Assembly (NCBI GenBank): GCA_019973155.2
Contig: BPQB01000043.1
Location: 124,001 to 188,000, forward strand
From: Phanerochaete sordida
Lineage: Eukaryota; Basidiomycota; Agaricomycetes; Polyporales; Phanerochaetaceae
Reading direction: 5' to 3'
Length of the DNA stretch: 64,000 nt
Shown: positions 33,898 to 46,869 of the stretch, piece after piece
Layout of the letters: each line of letters begins with the position of its first letter
Numbering within the stretch: the stretch's first letter is position 1
Position numbers and translations under genes: made by a program
The notes under the pieces: model-generated
The model's database searches: none
What the model saw: the letters and a program-made list of their open reading frames with translations, nothing else
Told to the model about the DNA's origin: nothing

Positions 33898-35447
33898 GCT
33901 GGGGCGCGTGGAGAATGGCAGCCTGGGGCCGGCCGGGGCACCAGGGGCGGGTGTAGGGCACAGGAGGCGACGCAGATGGTGGTCAGAGTCGAACAGAGGC
34001 CTGTGCGGCGGCCGCGACGGCTCGCGGACGCGTCGAGCGGAGCAGGAAGTCCTGTGCGCCGGCGCTGACGTCGTGCTTCGATCATGGCTGTCTTGGGCGA
34101 GTGTCGCCAGACGGCACGGCGATGCTGCGGCCCCCTTTCAGCCAGAGGGCCGTGCGTCGCGGTGCCGTGCTTTGGGCAGCGTTCGCGTCGGGTGCGCCAG
34201 CCTTTCGCGAGGGTGTGCCTGCGAGCTAGGAGGTGAGCGACGGCGCGCGCTGCCTTTGTCGTGCGGCGCTGGGTTGACGCTGCTCCATGGGCCTGCTTCG
34301 TCGCCTGTTAGGAGGCCCTGGCAGGCAGTGCAGGCTGGACGGGCCGATGTTCGTGCTGCAGTTTCATGTCGGGGAGCGTCGGCGCTGGGCTGGCCGAAGC
34401 GACGACGTCCGAGTCCGGGGTCGCGACGGATCAAAAGCGCGTACTGCTGCGCAGATCCCGAGCGGCCGCACTACGCCCTGACGTCATCCGCCATCACCTG
34501 CCTTTCTGTGATAAGGCTCGCGCATTTGTAGTCTCTCTCAGCGTCCCAGCTGCTGGCTGACAGGCGTTTGGTCTTGGCATGTTACTACAATGTTAGCAAA
34601 GACGCCATGTCGATACCCATGCAGTAAGTGCGGTGCGTTCAATCTACTTTGAGCCTTACTCAAAGCTAGTCCCATCCAGACGACGCTACCAACAGGTGGT
34701 CATAGTTTGCGCTGTGCAATATCGGCGTGTGGATTTGCGCACATTTTAAAAATACGAGCTCCAGGTTGTCAGGGCCCCAGTCCGGCATGTCAACAGCCGC
34801 GGCACCCGCTCCTGCGTCCCAGGAACTGAACGATCGCAGTACTTGGATTAGGAGCCAGGCAGCAGGCTCACGGACCATGCTCATATCAGTGTGCGCCACA
34901 TTACTGCGCCAGCGACGCCGTCAATGGCGCGCCGCCGCGAGTTTCATATTCACGTTGCTCCTTCAGGACACAGGGCGGTGCTGGCCTAGGTACGCTCTAT
35001 GGCAGCCTCAAACACGAGGCCTGCGTACTCAGCCGCCAGGATGTGCGTGTGCGGGGAGCGTGTGGCTCTCGCAGACAAATCCGTCGGGGCTGCGGGGTAA
35101 AGCGGAACATAACACGCGCTGCTGCATAAGCGTTGGGCGAGCGGTACTTTGCGCGTGTGCCCACGTCCTGTCGCTCGCTCGAGCCGAAGATTGGCAGCGG
35201 CTGCTCTTGTTTGGACCCGCCTGGCGGCCCTGGGTAAAGCAGTCGCGCACGGACATGGTCGCCAATTTTTATTCGAGTGCGAGTAGCATGCATAGCTGTG
35301 CATGCAGTGCGCGAGGAGAGCTGGGAGCGCGCGCGTTCGTGCCAACAATAGGGGAGGCGGCCGGGGACGGATGGTCGGCAATGTATTGGAATGGTGGCGC
35401 ACCTGCTGCAGAAAGATGGGCAGCGAGGGAGGCGTGATGTTATGGGC
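33898..35447. other. 1.5-kb intergenic region left of the transposon
   Basis: Promoter of glycosyltransferase copy B plus sequence with no confident gene. A minus-strand frame at 34666-34899 ends in a coding-like stretch (MPDWGPDNLELVFLKCAQIH) and may be a remnant of a disrupted gene, but no second exon was found. Confidence 0.4.
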
Positions 35448-35449
35448 TA

Positions 35450-35486
35450 AGATGCAGCTCGTGTAGAAACCACCACTCCACGTGGC
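35450..35486 (+). repeat. Left terminal inverted repeat
   Basis: 37 bases beginning AGATGCAGCTCGTG and ending CCACGTGGC; its reverse complement is found unchanged at 38464-38500. Confidence 0.93.
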
Positions 35487-35841
35487 CAAATAATGTCACG
35501 CTCCTCGGCGCCTTGGGGACTTTGGCGGGCGAAAGCGTGACAATCGTAGCCAAATCGTTTTCAATAGGCTCAGAGAAATATTTAAAAAGATTTGAAAACC
35601 ATAGATCTGTAGGAACGCAGAATGTACACACTTCTATGGTTTTGAAATGTTTGATTTCGACGAGAGGGGGAAGTTGAAAGCAAAATACAGTTAGAGAAGT
35701 GCTGACACAATTGGGATGACAAGCGCGCGTGCAGAGAGCCCTGTGCGCGTCCTCTGCGGCCAGTGACCACCACTGCGACCCCGGGAGAGCCGCCTGCAGA
35801 GCGTGGACAGAAGAGAGACGGCGCGAGGCCTCCCGGACATC

Positions 35842-38269
35842 ATGCCCAGAGTGTCCTGGTACCAGAAATCCAGGCGGCAGAATTTGGGTGAACACTGTGA
35901 ACCCATGTCTCCGAGTCAAGCCCCGGATTCTCGTACGGGAGGTGATATCACGGAGGCAGAGCGTGATGAGGGGAATACAGATGATGTCGTGAGTACTCTG
36001 ATAGTGTAGCTTATATGCAAACTCACGGAGTGTGCTCTCAAGGAGATGTCCTTCGAGGAGCCTCTTGAAGATGATGACGCCGCCATGCAGGTCGACTCTG
36101 GAGGTAGCCTGGGGAATAGAGGCCCTCATCACCACTTGTATACCACAACAGAAGGTCAATACACGTCCTGTGATATGCAAACACCCACCAATGAGTCAGA
36201 GACCCTGCGAAATCATGACCCTCTTCCGGGCCCAGCTCGCACTTTCCCAGCGCAGTTTCCGTCTCCAGTGGATCGTGAACATAATCCAGAGACTTCCTAC
36301 ACCGTAGACGTCGATTGTATCAGCATCCCGCAGCCTCGAAAGAGTCCAGAAGCCTCACCTAGAGCGAACATTGCCCCAAATCCACCCAGGTCCGATCCTA
36401 TCATCTCCCAGGCTCATGTCAGTGCTGCCACGACCAAATCTACGCACCGCCGACATACCTATATCCCTGCCCCAAGTATATCCATCGCCAGAAAGGCCTT
36501 TGATGCGCTCGTATCCGTCCTGGAGCCTCGCCGGAAGCACGGCAAGACCGCTGGGAGGCGCATCCTGTTTCAGGGAGACCGCAAGCTCAAGGATCGTCTC
36601 GAGCTTATGAAGCAATTTCTGTGGATGTACATCAGCCATGATTCGATAACATGGATCCGCGCATCCGTGGAGACGGCGAAATCCCGTAAGAAAAGCGGTA
36701 CGCACACGGCAACCAAGCTGAGACAATGGACTCGGGCATTCATCGAGGACGCGGACGACTTGCCATACCACGACTACGGATGGTGGCAGGAATCACTCCT
36801 ACACAAGGGCGAGCTTGCGCAGAGGCTATTCGAGCACCTGCAAAGCGTCGGCAAGTACGTCACTGCGATGGACGTCGTTAGATACATGGGCCGCCCCGAG
36901 ATCAAGGAGGAGTTTGGGCTCACCAAGACGATCTCGCTTGCAACAGCGAAGCGTTGGATGCATCTCATGGAGTACCGATGGGGGAAGACACCGAAGGGTC
37001 AATACGTCGACGGGCATGAACGCGAGGACGTTGTGGAAGATCGTCAGACGGTCTTCCTGCCGTCCATGGAAGCGATTGAAGGGAGGCTCCGCGAGTGGTC
37101 TGACGACGGCGAGCAGTTACCAGGTCCGATCAAGGGGAAACCGGTCATGGTGTGGTATCATGACGAGGTGACCTTTTATCGGAACGACCGGCAGGAACTT
37201 CACTGGGTCCACAAGAATGACACACCTGTGCCGAAACCCAAAGGCGAAGGGACCTCCATCATGATCTCTGATCTAATCTCTGCAGAGGTTGGATGGCTCC
37301 GCTCACCTGACGGTCAGGAGTCTGCCAGGGTCGTCTTCCGTGCTGGGAAGAACCGAGAAGGGTACTTCCAGAGCGAAGATATTCTCTCGCAGACAGCACA
37401 GGTGATCGACCTCCTGAAGGCCCATTATCCCGATCACGATCACGTCCTTGTCTTCGACCACGCACCTACACATATGAAGCGTCGGGACACCTCCGTCACG
37501 GCCTACAAGATGACGAAGAGCCCCAGCAAGGTGTTTGGTGTCGACGTGAACAAGCCCGGGGCAGATGGAAGGCCAGTCTATGACTCGGAAGGCAAGCTCG
37601 TCAAGATGCGCGTTCGCATGGGAGATGCGAAGTTCTCTGATGGAACTACGCAGCCGTTGTACTTTCCCGATGACCATCCCACGCACCCTGGACAATTCAA
37701 AGGAATGGCTCAGATTCTCCGCGAGCGTGGGCTCACTAAAGAGGCCGAACTTCCCGCGCAATGTCCGGACTTCCACTGCCCTGGACCAAAGGCAACGGAC
37801 CCTGTCAAGTGTTGCTGCCGCCGTGTGCTGTTCAATCAGCCGGACTTTGCAGAGGGTGAGACCTTGCTTGAGACTCTCTGCAGATCGCACGGGATAGAGA
37901 TCATTTATCTGCCGAAATTTCACTGTGAATTGAACCCGATCGAGCGGTGCTGGTGCCATGCGAAGCGGGTCTATCGGCAGAACCCAAACATCACGACCAC
38001 GGACGACGAGATGGAGCGGAACGTCATCGCTGCTTTGGAGTCAGTCTCACTCCTAAGTATGCGACGGTGAGTCCTACCGCTGAAGCTCACAGAGGCGCTA
38101 ATACTGACGATTTCGCGGCAGGTTTTGCAACACTGCTTTGAGGTACATGGACGGATATCGCCAGGGTCTCAACGGAGCACAATCGTCCTATGCTGCGCGG
38201 GTCTACTCGTCTCACCGTCGATACCCCGAGGGCATTGCTGCTGAGATGGAGCGGAAAATGAGACGGTGA
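35842..38269 (+). CDS. DDE transposase of the TIR element
   Basis: Three exons (35842-35988, 36043-38066, 38122-38269) give 772 residues. Residues 1 to about 180 are low complexity and acidic/Pro-rich; about 190-380 should bind DNA. Catalytic core: Asp423 (WYHDEVTFY), Asp521 (VFDHAPTHM) and Glu683 (HCELNPIERCWCHAKR), the DDE layout of the IS630-Tc1-mariner superfamily. The second Asp and the Glu are 162 residues apart instead of about 34-39, because of an inserted region with a Cys cluster (CPDFHC...CCCRR). I recall the same core text from many anonymous basidiomycete proteins. Exon 1 rests on splice signals; the protein could also start at the ATG at 36046. Confidence 0.85.
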
Positions 38270-38463
38270 TCCAGTGCTGGATTGCTTGATGCTTTTGAAC
38301 ATATATCTTGACACGTCTTGTAGTATACATCACTATTTACTAGTCACTCTGTACATATACGGCCTAATTTCTTGGATTCGACGTTGTCGCGACAGCAGCG
38401 CGCCGCGACGCGTTACACTGAGCGTCCAAGTCACAGTCACCTCCGGGTCACGGCGAAGTCACT

Positions 38464-38500
38464 GCCACGTGGAGTGGTGGTTTCTACACGAGCTGCATCT
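38464..38500 (-). repeat. Right terminal inverted repeat
   Basis: Exact reverse complement of the left 37-base repeat. Four GTCAC pentamers lie just inside it (38430-38462). Confidence 0.93.
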
Positions 38501-38502
38501 TA

Positions 38503-39127
38503 GGTCATCGACGGACGAGATTGGAGCGCCAGGATGAACGAGACGCCTGGCAGGAGAGAGCACGGCGGGAGGGCCGATTCTGTCCGTCGCGCCCGAAACG
38601 ACGCGGGCGGAGGCGGCGAAGGAACGCAGACGGGGCGGTGGCAGACTGTGCGGATTTGCAGGATGGCAGCGTCGAGGGAGGATGCTCGTCGCCCTCGTGT
38701 GGGTTTACGCGAACGAAGGGGGCGTGTATAGAGCGCACGCGCCGAGTGGAGAGCTGTGTTCCGGCTGCCGCGCTCCAGCCTCCGTCAGAGATCACTTCAA
38801 TGCTAAACTTGTACCAACGCCCCGCCCTCGTCTGAAAAATCCAAGCTGCATGGGCCTTACTCTTGATTACCTACCACCACTACTCTCCCTAGCTTGTGCC
38901 GACGGTCGTCGGCCCCGTTCTCCCACTTACGGGCGTACATAGAAGCCAATCACGTCCGGCTTAGCGAATCAATCTCCCTCCGCGAGAAGCTGTCCCCCCA
39001 AACCGAGGCTGACCGACGCCCTCGCTCCGGTCCTAGAAAGGCCTCCTCCTTCCTTCGGACTTGTACAAACACAGCTCTTTCCCTCCGCCCTCTCAGCTAG
39101 CCGTCGTTCCCAGCCGCCACCGCCGCC
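38503..39127. other. Intergenic, promoter of the PH-domain gene
   Basis: About 620 bases from the transposon edge to the next ATG, with a CT-rich leader from about 38950. No gene. Confidence 0.5.
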
Positions 39128-42100
39128 ATGGCGAGCACGCGCTCCACCATCCTGCTCGAAGAGCGTCCCCGCCCGCCCTCCATGGTTTCGTCAGAAATGG
39201 GAGACATGCGCAAGTCTCAGTTCCTCGTAAGCACGCCCTACATCGCTGCCCGTCCCACGGCACGCTGACCTTCGCTGCCAATCACCGCGCCTGTGCTCGG
39301 TGCATCCGGCTCCCCCTCTATCAGAACAAGACCAGCATGTTCCTGAAGCGAGTGACCCTCGTCAAGGGCGGACGGCGGAAGAGCGAGGACAAGAGGGGCT
39401 CTCTGACCGCCACCCCGCGCGGCACACGCTCGATGGATCTGGGCACGATGGGCAACAAGCAGTTTGGCATGTCCCAGCCTGTGCTGAGCGTCAACCCCGA
39501 CCGGTCCATGGCCGACATTGAAGATCACTCGGACGGGTCGGGCTCGCCCAACCAGCAAGACGGCAGCCCCGTCAGCTCTGTGCAGCCCGTACAGCCCGCG
39601 AACAAAGATGTCGTGCGGAGCCCGGTTGCTCCCACTGGCGTGGGCGCGAAACCCAACCACAATGCGCAGGCCAACATTAGCCCAGTACCCCATGCCGCAG
39701 CCCCGGCCCTCGCACATCGACCACTGGACGGTTTACCTGCTACCGAGTCCTGCACAAACCCATTCCGCTCGTGCTACATGCCCTCCAACCAGGCCGTCAG
39801 CCCCCCTAATGGGCTCGTGCCCAGCGAAAGCAATGCGACTGCAGCGACAGAGTTAGCGTCCGGGGGGTCTTCAGATGTGAGTATGCTGTCCTAGCACTTG
39901 GCGCGATGCTCACGGACCGCAAATATACTAGACGTTCCACAGTGCCTTTGAAGACATTGTCTCGGAGCCTCTACCTCTGCCTCAACCTTTCCAGACGGAG
40001 CAGCCCGTGCCTGCCTCCGCAGCCACTGCGCTGACGCCACTAGTGACTTTCGAACCATCGCCTCATGCGCAGAAGGATGCAACCATGGATACCAGCACCT
40101 TTCAAGCACGTTCGCAGTCGCTGCCGTCTCGTGCAACAATAATTGAGGGTATCAACACGCCTACACCTAGCGGCAGCACTCCTACTCCAACCAGCCCTCA
40201 GTTCACCATCCCGACCGATGGGTCTACGCCGAGAGCTATCCATCCACGACTTGCGTCCCTTCCCCCGCCGATGATGGCGCGGTACGCGGCGCAGGGCAGC
40301 GCACGGTTGACGCCGTCAATCGTGCCGCGCCCGACCCCCATCCTGACACTTCCAACGCTACCTACAATACCTCCGCCTACACCCGTACCGCAGCAGACCC
40401 CTGCCCAGATTAGCAGCCCTGCGCGTCTCCGGAGCATGCCCGCTCTTCCCATGCGCGGGCCCAGCGAAGTCGAACCAGCCGGTGCTGATCACGAAAACGC
40501 GGGACTGGACGACATGGAGGAAGAAGATGAAGAGGATGATGATGCCTCGCCTGGCCATGTTGAACAGCCGAGCGAAGACGAGGATGATTCGCAGAGTTCG
40601 CCCAGTGTCGAAGTCCCAAGCATGGGTCGGCGATTGCGATCCCCATTGCCGCCGTCACTCTCGCGCAGCCCGCGCGAGCCCGCACTGCCGGACATCGATA
40701 CCTCGCGCTTAGACCTCTCCTTCAGCAGGACGACTTCCCCTGCTGCTGGGCCGTCCGAACCCAATCGGGCGACCGTCTTCTTCACGCCCACCGACCCGCC
40801 CGATATTCTTCGGACTCCTGTCGCAGCCTTCCGCAAGGCGCCCGCCAATGGCGCTGCGCTCGTGGACTACTTCACGTCGCGGGCCCCTGAAAAGCATGCC
40901 GCGCGCGATCCTGTGCGCACGCCGCGCCCCGCAGACTTTGTGGAGGCTGCGTTCGCGCCGAAGACCGTGCCGATGCCGCATTCGTCGCCGCGCCCGGGGC
41001 TGTACCAGCAGGCGTCGCGCAGCATGGTCGACCTGCTCTCGGTGAACAGGAAGCAGGATAAGCAGCGCGAGATGCAGGCGTCGGAGAAGCGGCAGAGTCG
41101 CGTGCCCGATTACACGACGGCCACAACCCGTGACACGCCTGAGGGCGCGGGTCCGGGCGTGCAAACCAGCGCGTCCGCCCCCGTCTTGCGACGGCAACGC
41201 TCGCTGCCCATGTACAATCCTGCGTCGGAGCCCCCGCCATATCCCTCGTTTGGTCTTGCGCACCACCCACCGGCGTTCGTGCAGCCGCGCGAAGACGAGG
41301 GCCGCGAGCAGCTGCCGAAATACACCAATTCGATCTACCTCGCCGCTATAATGCCGCGCAAAATGGAGTTCACGGCTCCGGGCTTCCAGTCGCGCGACCG
41401 CAAGTGGAAGCGGGCGCTGTGCATCCTCGACGGCACGATGTTCAAGATCTACCGCGTACATGGCGGCGTCGTCGAGGACTGGTGGGAGCGAACCGTCGGA
41501 GTGGGTGATAAGACGAGTATCGATCCAGTGGCCGTCGGCCCCTCGGGGGGCATCCGCGTCAGCGCGATTCGGGAGGCCGAGAGGAATAGGACTGACCCAG
41601 TCAAGCCTGGCGACGAGGCAGAGTCGTCATCACCTACAGAGCCCGGCTCAACGTCCGCGGCATCTGCGTCTACCACATCCATCCCGCATTCAAGGTCGAA
41701 GTTCAGTAACCTGCTCCACCCAAGGCACCGCCATGATAAGCCGTCCACACCTGGCAGGACCAACTCCCGCTCGCGCATTAGCTTCGACATGAATCGCGGG
41801 GATGAGCGCACCTCGCCTACGACCGGCTCCCGTAGGCAGAGCATGGACTCTGCACGGTCGGGCCCATCGCCGACGGCGTCATCTTCGGCCCTGTCCTCCG
41901 GGCGCCGGGGACGCCAGTCGTCCGAAGACACCGCCGCGACCTCCGCGACCTCTGCAACGAGCGCGACGAGCATCTCGCCGTCGTTCTCGTACAGCATCCC
42001 GCCGCCCCCAGTGCGGCACTTCACGACGCTGTCGACGTGCGACCACGAGCCGATCCCGGAGCCCGACTTCCGCGACCTCGTGCGCAAGTATACGCTGCAG

Positions 42101-42492
42101 CACGCGGAGAGCGGGCTTGCGAGCGACTACACGAAGCGCAAGAACGTCATCCGGGTGCGGATGGAGGGCGAGCAGTTCCTGCTGCAGGCGCAGGACGTGC
42201 CCGCTGTTATAGAGTGGATCGAGGTGCGTGGCGCTCGGGTGTGGTGCGCTGTCAAAGCTGATAGCGCGAATGAATAGGGAATCCAAGCCGCCACCAACGT
42301 CGCGCTGGATCTCGACGAGCGTCCGATGCCCAAGGGCCCCATGTTCCCCAGGTGAGCTTGTTTCTGGCGTCTCCTGATAACCCAACGCTGACGCCACCGC
42401 GCAGGCGTCGTCGTCGCCGGCCGCGCCGTCCTGAGGGCGAGACAGCAGCTCAAGGGACTGCTGCTGCTCCTCGTCCGGGTGCATCTTCTTGA
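39128..42492 (+). CDS. Large PH-domain protein with a split PH domain
   Basis: Five exons (39128-39226, 39325-39876, 39932-42223, 42278-42351, 42405-42492) give 1,034 residues. Residues 1 to about 670 are disordered, Pro/Ser/Thr-rich, with an acidic block near 410 (MEEEDEEDDD). A pleckstrin-homology domain begins near 680: NSIYLAAIMPRKMEF, RDRKWKRALCILDGTMFKIY. It is interrupted at about 735-912 by a Ser/Thr-rich insert, then resumes with HFTTLSTCDHEPIPEPDF and closes with the expected helix DVPAVIEWIEGIQAATNVA. The C-terminus is a basic RRRRRPRR patch. Such domains bind phosphoinositides or membrane proteins; a cortical signalling or scaffold role is likely. No closer orthology is claimed. 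Confidence 0.85.
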
Positions 42493-43445
42493 TCTTCGCC
42501 TCTCACAAACGCAGCCCTAGTCACCACGGATCGCAACTAGTCTCTCAGCCTACGTAATCACGAAGACACGACATCTCACGCCACGGTCCATCATCCATGG
42601 ACTCTTTCGCTGATGCTTTATCACTCCACGCTGCGATTGGCAGCTCTGTATTGTACACTCCTTGCTTCTGTTGCTCCTCTTCTCGTGCTACCCTACTATT
42701 AGTGCATACCTACTCCCCATGCTCCTGGCCTGGGAGCATGGGAGCGAGATTAGACCATCTGCTGTACATTTCTTTTTGTAATACGCTGTGAATTATATAC
42801 CCTCGCTGCGGGTTGCACCGCAGCCAGGCTGGATGAACCCTGTATATTTTCCTGATGGGGTCGGATGCGGCTGGGAGGTGAGGGACGAGGACCGAGTGCA
42901 GCGCGTTCTAGGCCTCGGGGGTCTGAGCGGGGCTCGAAAATCGCCCACAGCCTCGAGATTATTGCGCCACGGACAATTAGAGGCTTTTGTGACGTGGAAT
43001 AGGGCACGTTCTGGACCTTTTGTTACAAGGTAAGCCCCCGTTGTTATGTGTTCAGAATTTAGTGAAACCTTCGTGACCGTGACAATTCACTCGACTAGTT
43101 ATTCTTGGGACTCCGCTCTGTATCGCATCCGCGTTGCAGCTCGGTCTTCGTCGAACGCTCGTTATCACTTGTTAGGCCGCAGCTTACAACTCACCTTGCA
43201 CTTTTCTCGATCCTGTCGGCAGCGGGCTGACCATCGACCCCCTTCACTTCCACTTGTACGCTCTTCCTCGTAAAACACTGCAGTGTCGGCCTCAGATAGC
43301 ACCAGGTCTCAAACATCACCGGGTGCATCACCTACTCCGCACCGATCCCCCAGCCTCCCCCACGCCGGTGTCCTCGCCTGTGACGACCGTACGACTCGCA
43401 AAGTCCACGTATAAGGCTCACGACCTCTAGCAAGGAGACGTTGTA
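42493..43445. other. Intergenic, PP1 promoter
   Basis: About 950 bases. The first part is the PH-gene 3' UTR; the rest is the PP1 promoter and CT-rich leader. No gene seen. Confidence 0.5.
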
Positions 43446-44964
<1,519 letters not shown>

Positions 44965-46869
44965 GCTTCACAGCCAATGACCCCATAAGACGTCAGTACC
45001 ATTAACCTTCTCCCCTCGCTCCCGATGTCTCCTACACCCACATTCCTTGATCCATCTTCTCACGATTCTCTCTTTCCGCAACCCTTCTCCCTCTTCACGG
45101 GTCGGCTGCTCATCCAGCCAGAATGTGGTTCCGGATTCGGCGCGGGCCAGACGACGAGGACGGACGCTGTAGCCCTGGCAGGCGAACGAGTGGTGGTTGA
45201 TAATGGACTCGCGGACTAGACGGAGGAGCGGAAAAAGCGAGCGGAACGACACCGCCTCACAGCCATCTGCAGGGAGGATGCCGACTTGCTCGTGTTCATG
45301 TTCTCCTGCAAAAGTTATCCAACTCAGCTTACATTCATTCACAATATCCCATATTCTTCCTGCCATCCCCCTCGTCCGCTGTTTATAGCCGCTCTATCCT
45401 ATCTATTATATCCAAGCTCTCTCCCACCTTCTCCATACATGACCCCTGCATCTCGGCACGTCGCTGCCACATGCCCGCACAAGAGTCCTGCGCTGCGTAT
45501 CGTGATTAATGTAGTCCTCCCTCCTACTCTCTCTCTCTTTCTTCCTCTCATCTGTGTCCTTCTCCGTCACTGATCTCACGATTTCTTCCTCGTTGTAACA
45601 GACTCGTAGGCCATGGCTCTGCACTGCTCCCGATGATATTGTGAATAAACTACTAGTACAGTACAATCGAATCGCATCTCTCTTTCCTTCTCTTCTCTTT
45701 CTGGAGGCGTGCTGACAGCCGAGGTGGCGTCCTGTGACGTCGAGGGGCTGTCTGGCGCCGGGCTTCGTGCCACGGCCAGGGGCGCACCACGCCACTCGCG
45801 ACCTCGCGCACCCGCAGCCGCCGCCGCCGTTCTTGCCCGCCTGCCCGCCGCGCAGCCTGGGCCCTCGAAAGCCATCCGCCTGGCGCACCCGGCAGGCACA
45901 AACACTTCCGCCCATCAGCCACCGCTTGGCATCGTCGCGCTTTGGCGCAGCAGCGTCCGGGAACCCGGACGCGAGACATGCAGATGCGAACATCTGCGCA
46001 AGTCGCCAGCGCATCATCATGATATTCCTCGCAGGTCCAGGTGCATGAGCCGTACCCTCGCGCCGGCCGCAGCGGTCTCACGCCGCCCTGGCCATGCCCG
46101 ACGCGTTCCTGCGCGCCCTCCGCGTCCTCCGCGTCCACGCCGTGCCCCCGACGTAAACGTGGTGCCGTCGTGGCTCTGCGACGAGTCTGCGTGACCGCAG
46201 CCGACGGCAAAGACGCGCTGCCTGAGGTCGACGGCTCCGCGGCGCGTGGCGCGCGGCGTGTGCGCGGGGGCTGCAGATCGTGGGGCGGCCATGCCGCTGG
46301 AGTCGGGGAGGCGAGGCCGCTCCAGGCGACGCGTCCTGGGGTGTCACAGGGCCGCCGGTGTCGTTCATTTTACGGTGCACGTTCGAGAAGACACGACGTC
46401 TCGCAGGGAAGGCGGCGCGAAGAGGCCGCGGGTGCGGGTCAGCAGGACCGTCGAGGACGAATCCGTGGCGCGCGTCGAGGGCCGTCGTGCGCAGCGGCCA
46501 GCTGACGCGGGGAGAGTACGCAACGAGCGACGGCTTCTCTTGTTATAGTTGAGCAGGACTACACTATGTCTAGGTTCACCAAAAATACAGTGTCATATGG
46601 CGCGGGAGAGGAGCTAGTATGCAAGAACATCCAGTGCAGGGAGAGACTAGTATGCAGCAGGGTAGATCGCGTATGGGGTGTCTGAGAGTCAACATGCAGT
46701 CCGTTGGGCAGAAGAATGTCGAGGAGTGAAGAGCCTGTTGGGACATAATAACGAGCGGTAAAAAGCGATAATATGTTAAAGAGAGAGACGTGGGGAGATA
46801 AAAAGGAAGGCAGAGGGTCCTGTGAGATCCATATTCCACACAAAGGGGACGATGAGATGGTCACTGTCC
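44965..46869. other. 1.9-kb convergent intergenic region
   Basis: Between two converging genes. The section 45700-46550 is very GC-rich with overlapping open frames on both strands, which is what base composition alone would give. No splice-consistent gene was found. The stretch 46560-46800 is AT-richer. Confidence 0.45.

Larger units (their letters stand above)
35448..38502. mobile_element. Complete DNA transposon with TIRs, TA flanks and DDE transposase
   Basis: The element spans 35450-38500 (3,051 bases) and is bounded on each side by TA (35448-35449 and 38501-38502), the target duplication expected for the Tc1/mariner group. Both ends carry a 37-base terminal inverted repeat that is perfect by eye. 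The inside holds one spliced transposase gene without inactivating changes, about 390 bases of 5' leader and 230 bases of 3' sequence. Perfect ends and an uninterrupted gene suggest recent insertion or current activity. Superfamily placement rests on TA flanks and a D-D-E catalytic pattern. Confidence 0.88.

Noticed and set aside
35440..36180. 246-codon minus-strand open frame inside the transposon
   Set aside because: It lies antisense to the transposase leader and exon 1, begins in the TIR and shows no motif; explained as a shadow frame.
35448..38502. Possible retroelement
   Set aside because: There is no reverse transcriptase, integrase or long terminal repeat; inverted ends and a DDE transposase fit a DNA transposon.
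45653..46505. Overlapping long frames on both strands
   Set aside because: All frames are open because of very high GC; amino-acid content is Arg/Ala/Pro-heavy and there are no consistent splice sites.
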